From positions 62,001 to 126,000 of the forward strand of contig NZ_CP195105.1 of the NCBI RefSeq assembly GCF_051175565.1: 64,000 nt of DNA. Reading direction: 5' to 3'. Position numbers and translations under genes: made by a program. Position 1 is the first letter of the stretch; every line of letters begins with the position of its first letter. The notes under the pieces were generated by a model. That model worked only from the letters and a program-made list of their open reading frames with translations. It did not search any database and had not been told where the DNA came from. This document shows positions 17,588 to 25,449 of this stretch, piece by piece. The DNA comes from Daejeonia sp002484105. GTDB lineage: Bacteria > Bacteroidota > Bacteroidia > Flavobacteriales > Weeksellaceae.

Positions 17588-18934
17588 CTAAAACAGACGC
17601 TCTACAAAATCCTCAATTTTGCCGACTTCTTCGATGCGGATGCCAAAATTACGCTTCGGAATCTTGTTCAGATCAGAGATGAAAATCTTTTCGTAGCCCA
17701 GCTTGTCGGCTTCCGAAATGCGTTTTTCAATCTGAGAAACAGGGCGGATTTCGCCGCTCAACCCAATTTCTCCGGCAAAACAGTAATGCTCGGATATTGC
17801 TTCATCTTCGTTGGAAGAAAGAACAGATGCGACCACAGCAAGATCCAGTGCGGGATCGTCAGTTTTGATTCCTCCCGTAATATTGAGGAAAACATCTTTG
17901 GCTCCCAGCTGAAAGCCAGCTCTTTTTTCGAGAACAGCCAGCAGCATATTGAGGCGCTTGGCATCAAAACCTGTCGAGCTTCTTTGTGGTGTTCCGTATA
18001 CTGCCGTGCTCACCAGCGCCTGAATTTCCAGAAGCATCGGCCGGTTGCCTTCGAGGGTAACGGCAACGGAGTTCCCGGAAAGTTCTTCAGATTTCTTGGT
18101 AATGAGGATTTGGGAAGGATTTTTAATTTCTTTCAGTCCCTGCGACACCATTTCATAAATCCCGATTTCTGACGTAGAGCCGAACCGGTTTTTATTTGCT
18201 CTCAGGAGCCTGAAAAGATGATTGCGGTCTCCATCAAAATTCAGCACGACATCCACCATGTGTTCCAGCACTTTGGGCCCGGCAATTTGTCCGTCTTTTG
18301 TGATATGCCCGACCAGAAAAACCGGAGTAGCCGTTTCTTTGGCAAACGTAATGATCTCATTGCTGCACTCGCGGATTTGAGACACCGTACCGGGCGAACT
18401 TTCAATAAGCGGCGACTGCAGGGTCTGGATAGAGTCGACAATCATAAAATCTGGCTGAAGTTTTCTGGCTTCATGGAGAATTTTTTCAACTGAGGTTTCA
18501 GTAAAAAGATAGCATTCCGGGTTCTGAAGTTCCGTCAGCCGGTCGGCACGCATCTTAATCTGTGCAGCGCTTTCTTCGCCTGAGACATAGAGAATTTTCT
18601 TTTTCATTTTCAGGGCCAGCTGCAACAGCAGTGTTGATTTCCCGATACCGGGTTCGCCACCAATCAGGGTTACAGACCCCAGAACAATTCCTCCTCCCAA
18701 AACGCGGTTCAGTTCTTCCGAAGGCGTAATGATGCGCGGTTCTTCATTGGTTTCTACTTCTATAATATTGATGAGGTGCTGCTTGCTTTTGGTCTGCAGA
18801 CTTCTCGCCGGGGTTTTCTCCACCACTTCTTCCACAAGGGTATTCCACTGGCCGCAGTTCCTGCACTGCCCATGCCACTGTCTGTACTGGGTACCACAAT
18901 TCTGACAGAAATAGACTGTTTTAAGTTTTGCCAT
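17588..18934 (-). CDS. radA: DNA repair protein RadA
   Basis: A 448 aa RadA/Sms. It has an N-terminal C4 zinc finger (CQNCGTQYRQWHGQCRNCG), a RecA-like ATPase core with Walker A GEPGIGKST near residue 90, the RadA signature KNRFGST, and a Lon-like C-terminal domain (PALDLAVVASVLSS then GEIGLSGEIR). It drives branch migration during recombination. No close upstream neighbour: the ABC transporter gene on the same strand starts more than 1.8 kb away and ends 90 bp upstream. Confidence 0.97.
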   Translation of the reverse strand: MAKLKTVYFCQNCGTQYRQWHGQCRNCGQWNTLVEEVVEKTPARSLQTKSKQHLINIIEVETNEEPRIITPSEELNRVLGGGIVLGSVTLIGGEPGIGKSTLLLQLALKMKKKILYVSGEESAAQIKMRADRLTELQNPECYLFTETSVEKILHEARKLQPDFMIVDSIQTLQSPLIESSPGTVSQIRECSNEIITFAKETATPVFLVGHITKDGQIAGPKVLEHMVDVVLNFDGDRNHLFRLLRANKNRFGSTSEIGIYEMVSQGLKEIKNPSQILITKKSEELSGNSVAVTLEGNRPMLLEIQALVSTAVYGTPQRSSTGFDAKRLNMLLAVLEKRAGFQLGAKDVFLNITGGIKTDDPALDLAVVASVLSSNEDEAISEHYCFAGEIGLSGEIRPVSQIEKRISEADKLGYEKIFISDLNKIPKRNFGIRIEEVGKIEDFVERLF

Positions 18935-19024
18935 GATGTAAAATTACAATTTAGTTGGGAGAAAAAACAAGGATTTTAGCTTCAGTGATCCAATAAGCAT
19001 ACATCTCCAAATGCAGAATCAACT

Positions 19025-20770
19025 TTAAAGCTGATCCCTTCCTGCAAGCTGTGCATCATACAGTCGTGCATAGTAGCCTTTTTTTGCAAGAAGTTCTGTA
19101 TGGGTACCTTCTTCCATGATATGCCCGTGCTCCATAACGATAATTTTGTCTGCTTTTTCGATGGTAGACAGGCGGTGCGCAATGATAATGGAGGTGCGGT
19201 TCCGGGTAATTTTTTCGGTCGCCCTCTGGATCAGCTTTTCACTTTCCGGATCGATGGACGATGTAGCCTCGTCCAGAATAAGAATCTTGGGATCAGAAAG
19301 ATAGGCACGCAAAAAAGACAGCAACTGGCGTTGTCCGAGAGATATGGACGAACCTCTTTCACTCACCACATAGTCATAGCCACCGGGCAACTGTTCAATA
19401 AAAGAGTCTACTTCAATATCGCGGGCAGCTTTCTTTATTTTTTCAAGGGTAATGGATGCCTCTCCGAAAGCCAGATTTTCGTAAATGCTGCCATGAAAAA
19501 GAAATACATCCTGAAGCACAACACCAATATGGCTGCGGAGGTTATAGAGTTCATAATCTTTAACTTCGATGCCGTCAATGAGGATCTTCCCGGAATTGAT
19601 GTCATACAGCCGTGTTATCAAACTGATAATGGTAGATTTTCCGGCACCTGTAGCTCCTACAATGGCCACCGACTGCCCCGGATGGACATGGAAGCTGATG
19701 CCCTTCAGCACTTCCTGTTTATCATCATAGGAAAAATGGACATTACGGAAATCAATCTTTCCGTCGAAATGGTTTTTCACTACCGTTCCGGTATTGGGCA
19801 TGGCAACATCTTCATCCATGATGCCGAGCACGCGCTCCGCACCTACCAGCCCGCGCTGGATATTGTTGAAACGGTCTGCTATCTGCCGCAACGGACGGAT
19901 CAGCATATTGATATACTGGATAAATGCTATTACCTCACCTGCCGTAATGGTGATGTACCCGCCATAGATCAGGATAAAACCTATGAACAGTGAAGAGATC
20001 AGCTCTACAACAGGAAAAAAGAGCGAGAAGATAAAAACTGTTTTCAGCAGTGCCGATTTCAGAGAAATATTGATACTGTCAAACTTTTCAAATTCTGCCC
20101 TCTGACGTCCGAATACCTGAATGACCGGCATACCGGACAAACGTTCCTGTACAAAGGAATTCTGGATTGCCGTCCAGCTTCTCTCGTCGGTAAAGGCTTT
20201 GCGCAGCTTCTTCTGGAAAATCCGGGTGATCACTACCATGATCGGAAGGATCGCCAGTGAAATATAGCTGAGATGCACATTCACCTGAAACATCATCACC
20301 AGAACAAAGATGATACGCAGTACATCGCCGAATACCATGAGAAAACCGTCTGTGTAAACCGTGGCAATCGTCTCCACATCGCCTACAGCACGTGTTACCA
20401 ACTGGCCTATCGGTGTTTTGTCGAAAAAAGAAGTCTTGAAATAGATCAGTTTCCGGAACAGCCTTTCCCGGATATCGCGGATGACATTCTGGGAAATAAA
20501 ATTGGAAAAATAGACCAGAAAAAAGTTCAGCACCGTTTCCAGAACCACCAGTCCGACGAAGATATAGATATGCTTCATCATCAGTGATTTGTCCTTCAGG
20601 CGGATGATGTCGTTGTCCACAATCTGCATCGAGAGATACGGCCGGTAGGTGGAGACCACAGACAATGCAATGGAGACCAGCAGCGCAGTGATGAACCATA
20701 CACGGAACTTCATCCCAATGGCAAAAAGCCTTTTAATAATCGTCCAGGTGTCCTGTTTTTTTTTGCTCAT
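19025..20770 (-). CDS. ABC exporter, fused permease-ATPase (MsbA-like)
   Basis: A 581 aa half-transporter. An N-terminal six-helix type I exporter domain spans about residues 20-310. The C-terminal ATPase has Walker A GATGAGKST, signature SLGQRQL (LSGGQ variant with Ser-Leu), Walker B ILILDEATSSID, and a switch His in IIIAHRLSTIEKADKI. It likely works as a homodimer or heterodimer exporting lipids or drugs. It starts 9 bp after truA ends, so it is probably co-transcribed with it. Substrate unknown; true MsbA identity is not claimed. Confidence 0.92.
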   Translation of the reverse strand: MSKKKQDTWTIIKRLFAIGMKFRVWFITALLVSIALSVVSTYRPYLSMQIVDNDIIRLKDKSLMMKHIYIFVGLVVLETVLNFFLVYFSNFISQNVIRDIRERLFRKLIYFKTSFFDKTPIGQLVTRAVGDVETIATVYTDGFLMVFGDVLRIIFVLVMMFQVNVHLSYISLAILPIMVVITRIFQKKLRKAFTDERSWTAIQNSFVQERLSGMPVIQVFGRQRAEFEKFDSINISLKSALLKTVFIFSLFFPVVELISSLFIGFILIYGGYITITAGEVIAFIQYINMLIRPLRQIADRFNNIQRGLVGAERVLGIMDEDVAMPNTGTVVKNHFDGKIDFRNVHFSYDDKQEVLKGISFHVHPGQSVAIVGATGAGKSTIISLITRLYDINSGKILIDGIEVKDYELYNLRSHIGVVLQDVFLFHGSIYENLAFGEASITLEKIKKAARDIEVDSFIEQLPGGYDYVVSERGSSISLGQRQLLSFLRAYLSDPKILILDEATSSIDPESEKLIQRATEKITRNRTSIIIAHRLSTIEKADKIIVMEHGHIMEEGTHTELLAKKGYYARLYDAQLAGRDQL

Positions 20771-20779
20771 ATCAGTTGT

Positions 20780-21532
20780 TTAGCCAGCAGGTTGTGCTTT
20801 GTCAAAATCATATCCCACATCCACCAGAAAAAGTCCCTGCGGGGGCGCCGAAGAGCCTGCCGCGGTTCTGCTTTTCTGTTCGAGGATGCGGCGCAGGTGT
20901 GCAGGTTCAGTCTTTCCGCTGCCAATATCCACCATGGTGCCCACAATTGCCCGTACCATATTGCGCAGGAAACGGTCTGCAGAAATGGTCAGCTTCAGGA
21001 GTTCGCCGTGGGCTTCCCAGTGAGCCCTGTATATTTTGCAGAAACTGGTTTTGTTGTCTGCCCCTGTTTTTTCAAAACTGCTGAAATCCTCATATTCCAT
21101 AAGGATGCGGCAGGCTTCGTTCATCTTTTCTATATTGAGACGGCGATGGCGCAGCTGCCAGGCAAAATCTGTGGTAAAGGGATCTTTTGCCTGCACAATA
21201 CAGTATTCGTAGGTGCGGTATATCGCATCAAAACGGGCATGGAAATCCTCGCGCACAGGGAACACCCTTTTCACGGCAATATCGGCAGGAAGAAAACTAT
21301 TGAGCCTGCCTGCCAGACTGCTGTCAATATTTTTTTCGGTATCAAAATGTGCAAACATCCTGCGGGCATGTACGCCGGTATCCGTACGGCCGGCACCAGT
21401 GGTACGGATTTCCTCCCTCAGAATAGTAGAAAGGGCATGTTCCAGAACTTCCTGTACAGAAATCTGGTTGGGCTGGATTTGGTAGCCAAAATAATTTTTG
21501 CCGTTGTAGGAAAACTCGATAAAATATCTCAA
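20780..21532 (-). CDS. truA: tRNA pseudouridine(38-40) synthase (TTG start)
   Basis: A 250 aa TruA that isomerises U38-U40 in the anticodon stem-loop. The catalytic Asp lies in GAGRTDTGVHA, and FLRNMVRAIVGTMVDIG is near the C-terminus. No ATG exists at the 5' end. I place the start at the TTG at 21532, giving (M)RYFIEFSYNGKNYFGYQ, the normal TruA N-terminus. A TTG at 21553 lies inside a perfect -7 box and should not be transcribed. First gene of a truA-ABC exporter unit. Confidence 0.93.
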   Translation of the reverse strand: MRYFIEFSYNGKNYFGYQIQPNQISVQEVLEHALSTILREEIRTTGAGRTDTGVHARRMFAHFDTEKNIDSSLAGRLNSFLPADIAVKRVFPVREDFHARFDAIYRTYEYCIVQAKDPFTTDFAWQLRHRRLNIEKMNEACRILMEYEDFSSFEKTGADNKTSFCKIYRAHWEAHGELLKLTISADRFLRNMVRAIVGTMVDIGSGKTEPAHLRRILEQKSRTAAGSSAPPQGLFLVDVGYDFDKAQPAG

Positions 21533-21550
21533 ACTGCGGATTTTGCTTTG

Positions 21551-21558
21551 CAAAAATA
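21551..21558 (-). promoter_or_regulatory. -7 box TATTTTTG of truA
   Basis: Minus-strand TAnnTTTG, 18 nt upstream of the proposed TTG start at 21532. It decides the truA start, because the upstream alternative TTG (21551-21553) is part of this box. Confidence 0.6.
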
Positions 21559-21647
21559 CAATTTTTAGGGAAGACCGGCACGGTATGGAGTAGATGAGAC
21601 CACTGTATTGTTGATCTGTTTCCTTTACAGGACACCGGTTTCAGGAA

Positions 21648-21677
21648 ACAAAAATCCCGCAGCCGGAACTGCGGGAT
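21648..21677 (-). terminator. rho-independent terminator of the GreA/Rnk-like gene
   Basis: Perfect 9-bp arms ATCCCGCAG and CTGCGGGAT (21654-21662, 21669-21677) with a 6-nt loop and TTTTGTTT on the minus-strand 3' side, just after the stop at 21685. Confidence 0.88.
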
Positions 21678-21684
21678 GCAGAAA

Positions 21685-22065
21685 TTACCCTTCAAACGGC
21701 TCTACCTGCAGAATTTCTATGGTGCGTTCTCCCTCACGGAAAGGCCACCTGATGATATCTCCAACACGGTATCCTACTGTTGCCAGAGCCATTTCAGAAA
21801 GAATGGAATGTTTGTTCTTCTTAGGTTTGGCTTTGGTGGTAGAGACAAATATATATTCTTGTTCCTGATCCGAGGTATGATCTTTTACAACAACTTTCCG
21901 GTTTACGGTAACCACATCATCGGGAAGTTCGCGGCGGCGCACCTGTTTGGCATTCCGCAGCTCCTCCGTCAGGCGTTGTTCTTCGTTGGGACTTACTCTT
22001 TTTCTTCTCAGATGATCTTTGATGACGTCATAGATACCAGTCGTCAAAACAATATTTTTGTTCAT
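21685..22065 (-). CDS. GreA/GreB C-terminal-domain (Rnk-like) protein
   Basis: A 126 aa protein. Start chosen at the ATG at 22065 (MNKNIVLTTGIYDVIKDHLRRK). The second half is a GreA/GreB FKBP-like domain (EYIFVSTTKAKPKKNKHSI, then ALATVGYRVGDIIRWP). The N-terminal half is a short helical hairpin rather than the long coiled coil of GreA, resembling Rnk, the nucleoside diphosphate kinase regulator. Probably binds RNA polymerase. It lacks a convincing acidic tip motif, so transcript-cleavage activity should not be assumed. Confidence 0.75.
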   Translation of the reverse strand: MNKNIVLTTGIYDVIKDHLRRKRVSPNEEQRLTEELRNAKQVRRRELPDDVVTVNRKVVVKDHTSDQEQEYIFVSTTKAKPKKNKHSILSEMALATVGYRVGDIIRWPFREGERTIEILQVEPFEG

Positions 22066-22564
22066 GATTTTCTTGTATTGATTCAGATTATGATATAGCA
22101 AAAATTCCGGTTCCGGAATACGGACCGACAAACGGTATGCAGAATACCTGCACTATTCCCTGCCTGCTGCAGGCAGGGACAAAGCCACAAACTCTTTGGA
22201 ATTCTTAAGGAAAGGATTCCCCAAGCGGTACAGCAATGCCGGCCAAACGGTGCATTGTACTGAAATTTTTGCTGCATGAAAATGATTCATCATCCACTTG
22301 TGGGTTACGCCAACCAAGTTAAGCATTTCAATTGACATATCAAATTCCTGAAAACAGCATGGCAACTGTGACGGAAAAACCTTTCAAACAGAGAAAAAAC
22401 ACACCTCCCGAACCCCAGGATAAAATTCTGAATGATATATTTAATGAATTGTTTAATTTTACAGTCTGTTTAGACAGAGAAAGCATGCATACCATAACAG
22501 ATTTTCGTTAAAGAACATCAGAAAGGTATGCCGATTGAAAGTCAGACTATTGTTTGTAATAAAA
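22066..22564. other. 500-bp intergenic region upstream of the two-component operon
   Basis: Divergent spacer between the Rnk-like gene and the histidine kinase. No credible gene. It holds the palindrome at 22158-22178 and a small GTCT-gttt-AGAC element near 22465. I found no TAnnTTTG box properly placed for the kinase gene. Confidence 0.5.
22158..22178. repeat. perfect palindrome, 10-bp arms
   Basis: CCCTGCCTGC (22158-22167), one central T, then GCAGGCAGGG (22169-22178). GC-rich against an AT-rich background. It could be an operator or cruciform; with a 1-nt centre it is not a typical terminator and has no T-tract. Confidence 0.7.
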
Positions 22565-24271
22565 ATGATCAATTTCCGATACCGAAAAATCGTACACTAT
22601 TCGCTCATCGTGTGCATCCTGCTGATAGAGGTGGCCATTGCTGCTTTTTTCTATAACGAATTTTCCTCCCGCAAGAAGCTGTCTTTTATCCAGAACCAGC
22701 TTCAGGAGATCAATCAGCTGGATGAGATGACGGACCAGAGCAGAAAAGAACTCCAGAATGCACAGAACTACTTCCAGCAGTATCTGGATGGCCAACGCCC
22801 GGCAGAACGGGATGCCTTTTTCTCCTCCATCAACAGACTTGCTGCAAGCCTCGACCGTATCGACCGCTACAACAGCAAAACACCCGGACTCAAAAACCTG
22901 GTAAAACTCCCCAAAACCAGTACGGAAGAGCTCCGAAACCTGAAATCCGTCATCGATTCTGCCAAAGAGGTTTCTGTGATTTCGTCCACCCAGCTTCAGC
23001 ATCCCGTGCCACCCGTCAGGAGATATCACCCGAATTTCGACTATGGGAAATACGATATCCAGAAGCAAACCTACACCGATACTCTGCGGAAGAAAGGACT
23101 TTTCGGCCGCCTGAAAGATGCCATTACCGGAAAAGAAACCATACGCAAAGACAGCACCGTCATCACCCTGAAGCAGGGCAGCGAGCCCACCTCACTCCAG
23201 ATCAAACGCGAGATGGACAGCCTCATCAACTCTATCAACGACTATTATATCCGCGAGGTGCAGCGCGTGCAGTACACCATCACCCATAACAAAAAGGAAA
23301 ATACCGGCTTCTACAGCGCCTTCAATAATCTGCTGGTCCTCAGCAACAATCTCGTCAGTGTTTATGAATATGCCACCCGCGATGCCAAAGCCGGGCTGGA
23401 AAAGGAACTCATCAACGAAACTTCCGACCGCAACCGCATGCGCATGAACCTTGCAAAAGGTGCTTTTGCACTGATGTTTTTCGCATCTGTTCTGCTGATG
23501 TACCTCACCCGCCTTTCCTTTGTCTACGAAAGCAAACTGAATGCTGCCAACAGACAGATTAAGGAAAACCTGAACTTCAAAAACAGAATCCTGGGCATGC
23601 TGAGCCACGAGCTTCGTTCTCCCCTCAAGATTATGGGAATATTCCTGAAACGTATCGGCAAGCGCACTTCGGATGAACAGATCAAAGACTATCTGAAATC
23701 CATAAACTTCACCAACAATACCCTGCTGATGCAGGCCAACCAAATCCTGGAGTACACCCGCAACCAGCAGGTGGAAAACAGACTGATCCCGGTGAACTTC
23801 AACCTGAGGCAGGAAATCACTTCCATCCTCACCGCCATAGAACCGTATATTGAAACCCGTAACAACCGCTTTATCATCCACGAAAACATCAGCCCTGATA
23901 TTGAAGTATTTACAGACAATACCAAGCTGAACCAGATTTTCATGAATATCCTGGGCAATGCCAACAAGTTTACGGAAAACGGCACCATCAGCGTAGAGAT
24001 TATCACCCATGCACCCGACAATGGCGCTGTAGTGATGGACACCACGATTACGGATACCGGAGCCGGGATCTCGCAGTCGGATCTCGAAAACATTTTTGAA
24101 CCGTTCTACCAGGGAATACTTTCCGATGAAGTGGAAAATCTTGGCGCCGGACTTGGACTAAGCCTGTGCAAAGAAATTGTAGAACTCTACGGAGGCACGA
24201 TTTCTGCAGAAAGCACACTGAACGAGGGCACGACAGTCCACTTCTCTGTCCGCCTAAAACTCAGCACATGA
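22565..24271 (+). CDS. sensor histidine kinase
   Basis: A 568 aa membrane kinase; start at the ATG at 22565. Two transmembrane helices (about residues 10-30 and 300-320) enclose a roughly 270 aa helical, charged extracytoplasmic domain with no recognised sensor family. The H-box MLSHELRSPLKIMG carries His348. The catalytic domain shows N-box NQIFMNILGNANKFTEN, G1 DTGAGIS and G2 GAGLGLSLCKEIV. There is no PAS or HAMP that I can see. Its TGA overlaps the response regulator ATG (ATGA), so the pair is translationally coupled. Signal unknown. Confidence 0.92.
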   Translation: MINFRYRKIVHYSLIVCILLIEVAIAAFFYNEFSSRKKLSFIQNQLQEINQLDEMTDQSRKELQNAQNYFQQYLDGQRPAERDAFFSSINRLAASLDRIDRYNSKTPGLKNLVKLPKTSTEELRNLKSVIDSAKEVSVISSTQLQHPVPPVRRYHPNFDYGKYDIQKQTYTDTLRKKGLFGRLKDAITGKETIRKDSTVITLKQGSEPTSLQIKREMDSLINSINDYYIREVQRVQYTITHNKKENTGFYSAFNNLLVLSNNLVSVYEYATRDAKAGLEKELINETSDRNRMRMNLAKGAFALMFFASVLLMYLTRLSFVYESKLNAANRQIKENLNFKNRILGMLSHELRSPLKIMGIFLKRIGKRTSDEQIKDYLKSINFTNNTLLMQANQILEYTRNQQVENRLIPVNFNLRQEITSILTAIEPYIETRNNRFIIHENISPDIEVFTDNTKLNQIFMNILGNANKFTENGTISVEIITHAPDNGAVVMDTTITDTGAGISQSDLENIFEPFYQGILSDEVENLGAGLGLSLCKEIVELYGGTISAESTLNEGTTVHFSVRLKLST

Positions 24272-24909
24272 ACACAGTACAGCAGCCTCTCACCTTCCTG
24301 ATTGCCGACGACCACAGCCTGATACGTCAGGGCATGGCCTTCATTATCGAAGATCTCGGGCTGGATGCCACCATCCTGCAGGCATGCAATATCCGTGATA
24401 TCCTCGCCACACTGAAAGATCATGAGGTAGATATCGCCATCATCGATGCCCATTATCCCGATGGCAATATCCTCAGCCATCTCGCCGAAATACGCCAACA
24501 GCAACCCAGAATCCGGATCCTTATCTATACCGGTATTGACGAACAGACACAGGCCCTGCGCTATCTCAACAGTGGTGCCAATGGATTTCTGAGCAAGATG
24601 AGTGAAGAAGAAGAAGTACAGAATGCTATCGAAAAAATGATAGAAGAGGGAGAATACTTCTCCAAAGAAACGCGCGAGCTGCTCGTCAGCTCGGTACACA
24701 ACCGCACCCTGATCAACCCATTGTATGCCCTCACCGGACGCGAACTGCAGATTGCTGAACTCTATGCCTCCGGACTCGGCAACCTCGAAATTGCCAACAC
24801 CCTCGGGATCAAGCAGAACACAGTGAGCACGCTGAAGAAAAGAATCTTTGAAAAACTGGATGTCGATAATATAGTCGACCTTGCTGAAATCATCCGGAAC
24901 CACCGGTAG
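24268..24909 (+). CDS. NarL/FixJ-type response regulator
   Basis: A 213 aa regulator. The start is the ATG of the ATGA overlap with the kinase stop. The receiver domain has acidic pair Asp14/Asp15, phospho-acceptor Asp60 (AIIDAHYPDG), Thr88 and Lys110 (GFLSKMS). The C-terminal LuxR helix-turn-helix covers about residues 145-205 (LTGRELQIAELYASGLGNLE, then TVSTLKKRIFEKL). All phosphorylation residues are intact. The repeats at 24931-24968 immediately downstream are candidate binding sites. Confidence 0.93.
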   Translation: MNTVQQPLTFLIADDHSLIRQGMAFIIEDLGLDATILQACNIRDILATLKDHEVDIAIIDAHYPDGNILSHLAEIRQQQPRIRILIYTGIDEQTQALRYLNSGANGFLSKMSEEEEVQNAIEKMIEEGEYFSKETRELLVSSVHNRTLINPLYALTGRELQIAELYASGLGNLEIANTLGIKQNTVSTLKKRIFEKLDVDNIVDLAEIIRNHR

Positions 24910-24923
24910 AAAATACCTCCCGC

Positions 24924-24968
24924 TATCTTTGTCGATAAATATCGACATGTTTATCGACATATATCGAC
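24924..24968 (+). promoter_or_regulatory. -7-like box followed by a cluster of TATCGAC/GTCGATA repeats
   Basis: TATCTTTG (24924-24931) matches TAnnTTTG. It runs into GTCGATA (24931-24937, inverted) and three direct TATCGAC copies at 24940, 24952 and 24962, about one helical turn apart. The cluster lies 22 nt after the response regulator stop. Looks like a multi-site operator over a promoter; the binding protein is unknown, the adjacent regulator being the obvious candidate. No -33 TTG at 19-23 nt. Confidence 0.45.
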
Positions 24969-25001
24969 AGCTTTTATGCTGCACCTGTGCTGCTTTCGCT
25001 G

Positions 25002-25104
25002 TACTTTTGTGTCAGAAATATGGATTGATTAGCCTCTGATTCAATTCCAACTGACACAAATGATAGAAAACGAACTCTTGTGATACGCTCACAGGAGTTT
25101 TTTT
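25002..25104 (+). ncRNA. candidate small RNA downstream of the two-component operon
   Basis: A second -7-like box TACTTTTG (25002-25009) would start a transcript of about 90 nt ending at the intrinsic terminator 25074-25104. TTTGTGTCAG (25006-25015) and CTGACACAAA (25051-25060) are perfect 10-bp inverted arms 35 nt apart. The only internal frame is a 7-codon ATG-TGA at 25061. It may equally be the structured 3' UTR of the operon. Confidence 0.3.
25074..25104 (+). terminator. rho-independent terminator after the two-component operon
   Basis: ACTCTTGTGA (25074-25083), 5-nt loop, TCACAGGAGT (25089-25098), one U-G pair, then seven T. Confidence 0.9.
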
Positions 25105-25198
25105 ATGCCCCAGCTCCACGCCCTCCCCAAAACACCTTCAAACTCCCATGAACAATACGTTTTATATACGTTCGCACAGGGTACCCCAAACATTCGGT

Positions 25199-25220
25199 GG
25201 CGTGTTTTGGCGTGTTTTGG
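25199..25220. repeat. tandem 10-bp repeat GGCGTGTTTT x2
   Basis: Two perfect head-to-tail copies of GGCGTGTTTT followed by GG, inside the non-coding stretch between two convergent terminators. Confidence 0.8.
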
Positions 25221-25250
25221 CAGCTTTTGTCACCCACCCCTCGCGGTTTC

Positions 25251-25346
25251 TTCGGAAAAACTACCATGTTTCTTCGGAAACGCTTCGGAAAAAAGATGTT
25301 TTTTCCGAAGAACTTCCGAAGAGCTTCCGAACAACACCCGAAGAAA
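25251..25346. repeat. phased TTCGGAA / TTCCGAA array with extended hairpin
   Basis: TTCGGAA occurs at 25251, 25273 and 25284. The reverse orientation TTCCGAA occurs at 25303, 25314 and 25325, with a degenerate copy (ACCCGAA) at 25336. Spacing is 22, 11, then 11, 11, 11 bp. CTTCGGAAAAAA (25283-25294) and TTTTTTCCGAAG (25299-25310) pair perfectly around GATG. After three mismatches a further 9 bp pair (25271-25279 with 25314-25322). The 11-bp period is not a codon multiple, so this is not protein-coding. Confidence 0.75.
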
Positions 25347-25396
25347 CTCCACAATTCTGACCCCAAATTTCCCGGAAAAACAACTGGCAGAAAAAC

Positions 25397-25422
25397 AAAA
25401 AATCCACAGCTGGCACTGTGGA
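25397..25422 (-). terminator. rho-independent terminator of the beta-barrel gene
   Basis: On the minus strand GTCCACAG-tgccag-CTGTGGA is followed by TTTTTTG; arms at 25403-25409 and 25416-25422. Confidence 0.88.
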
Positions 25423-25449
25423 CTTTTCCGTTAAATAAATCCCGATAGT

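Noticed and set aside
24910..25110. TATCGAC cluster as a phage attachment or XerCD recombination site
   Set aside because: No integrase, flanking duplication or foreign cargo nearby; a regulatory reading fits the adjacent promoter-like boxes better.
25103..25366. Minus-strand frame through the TTCGGAA array
   Set aside because: The 11-bp repeat period breaks any codon regularity and the product is low-complexity; it lies between terminators without a promoter.
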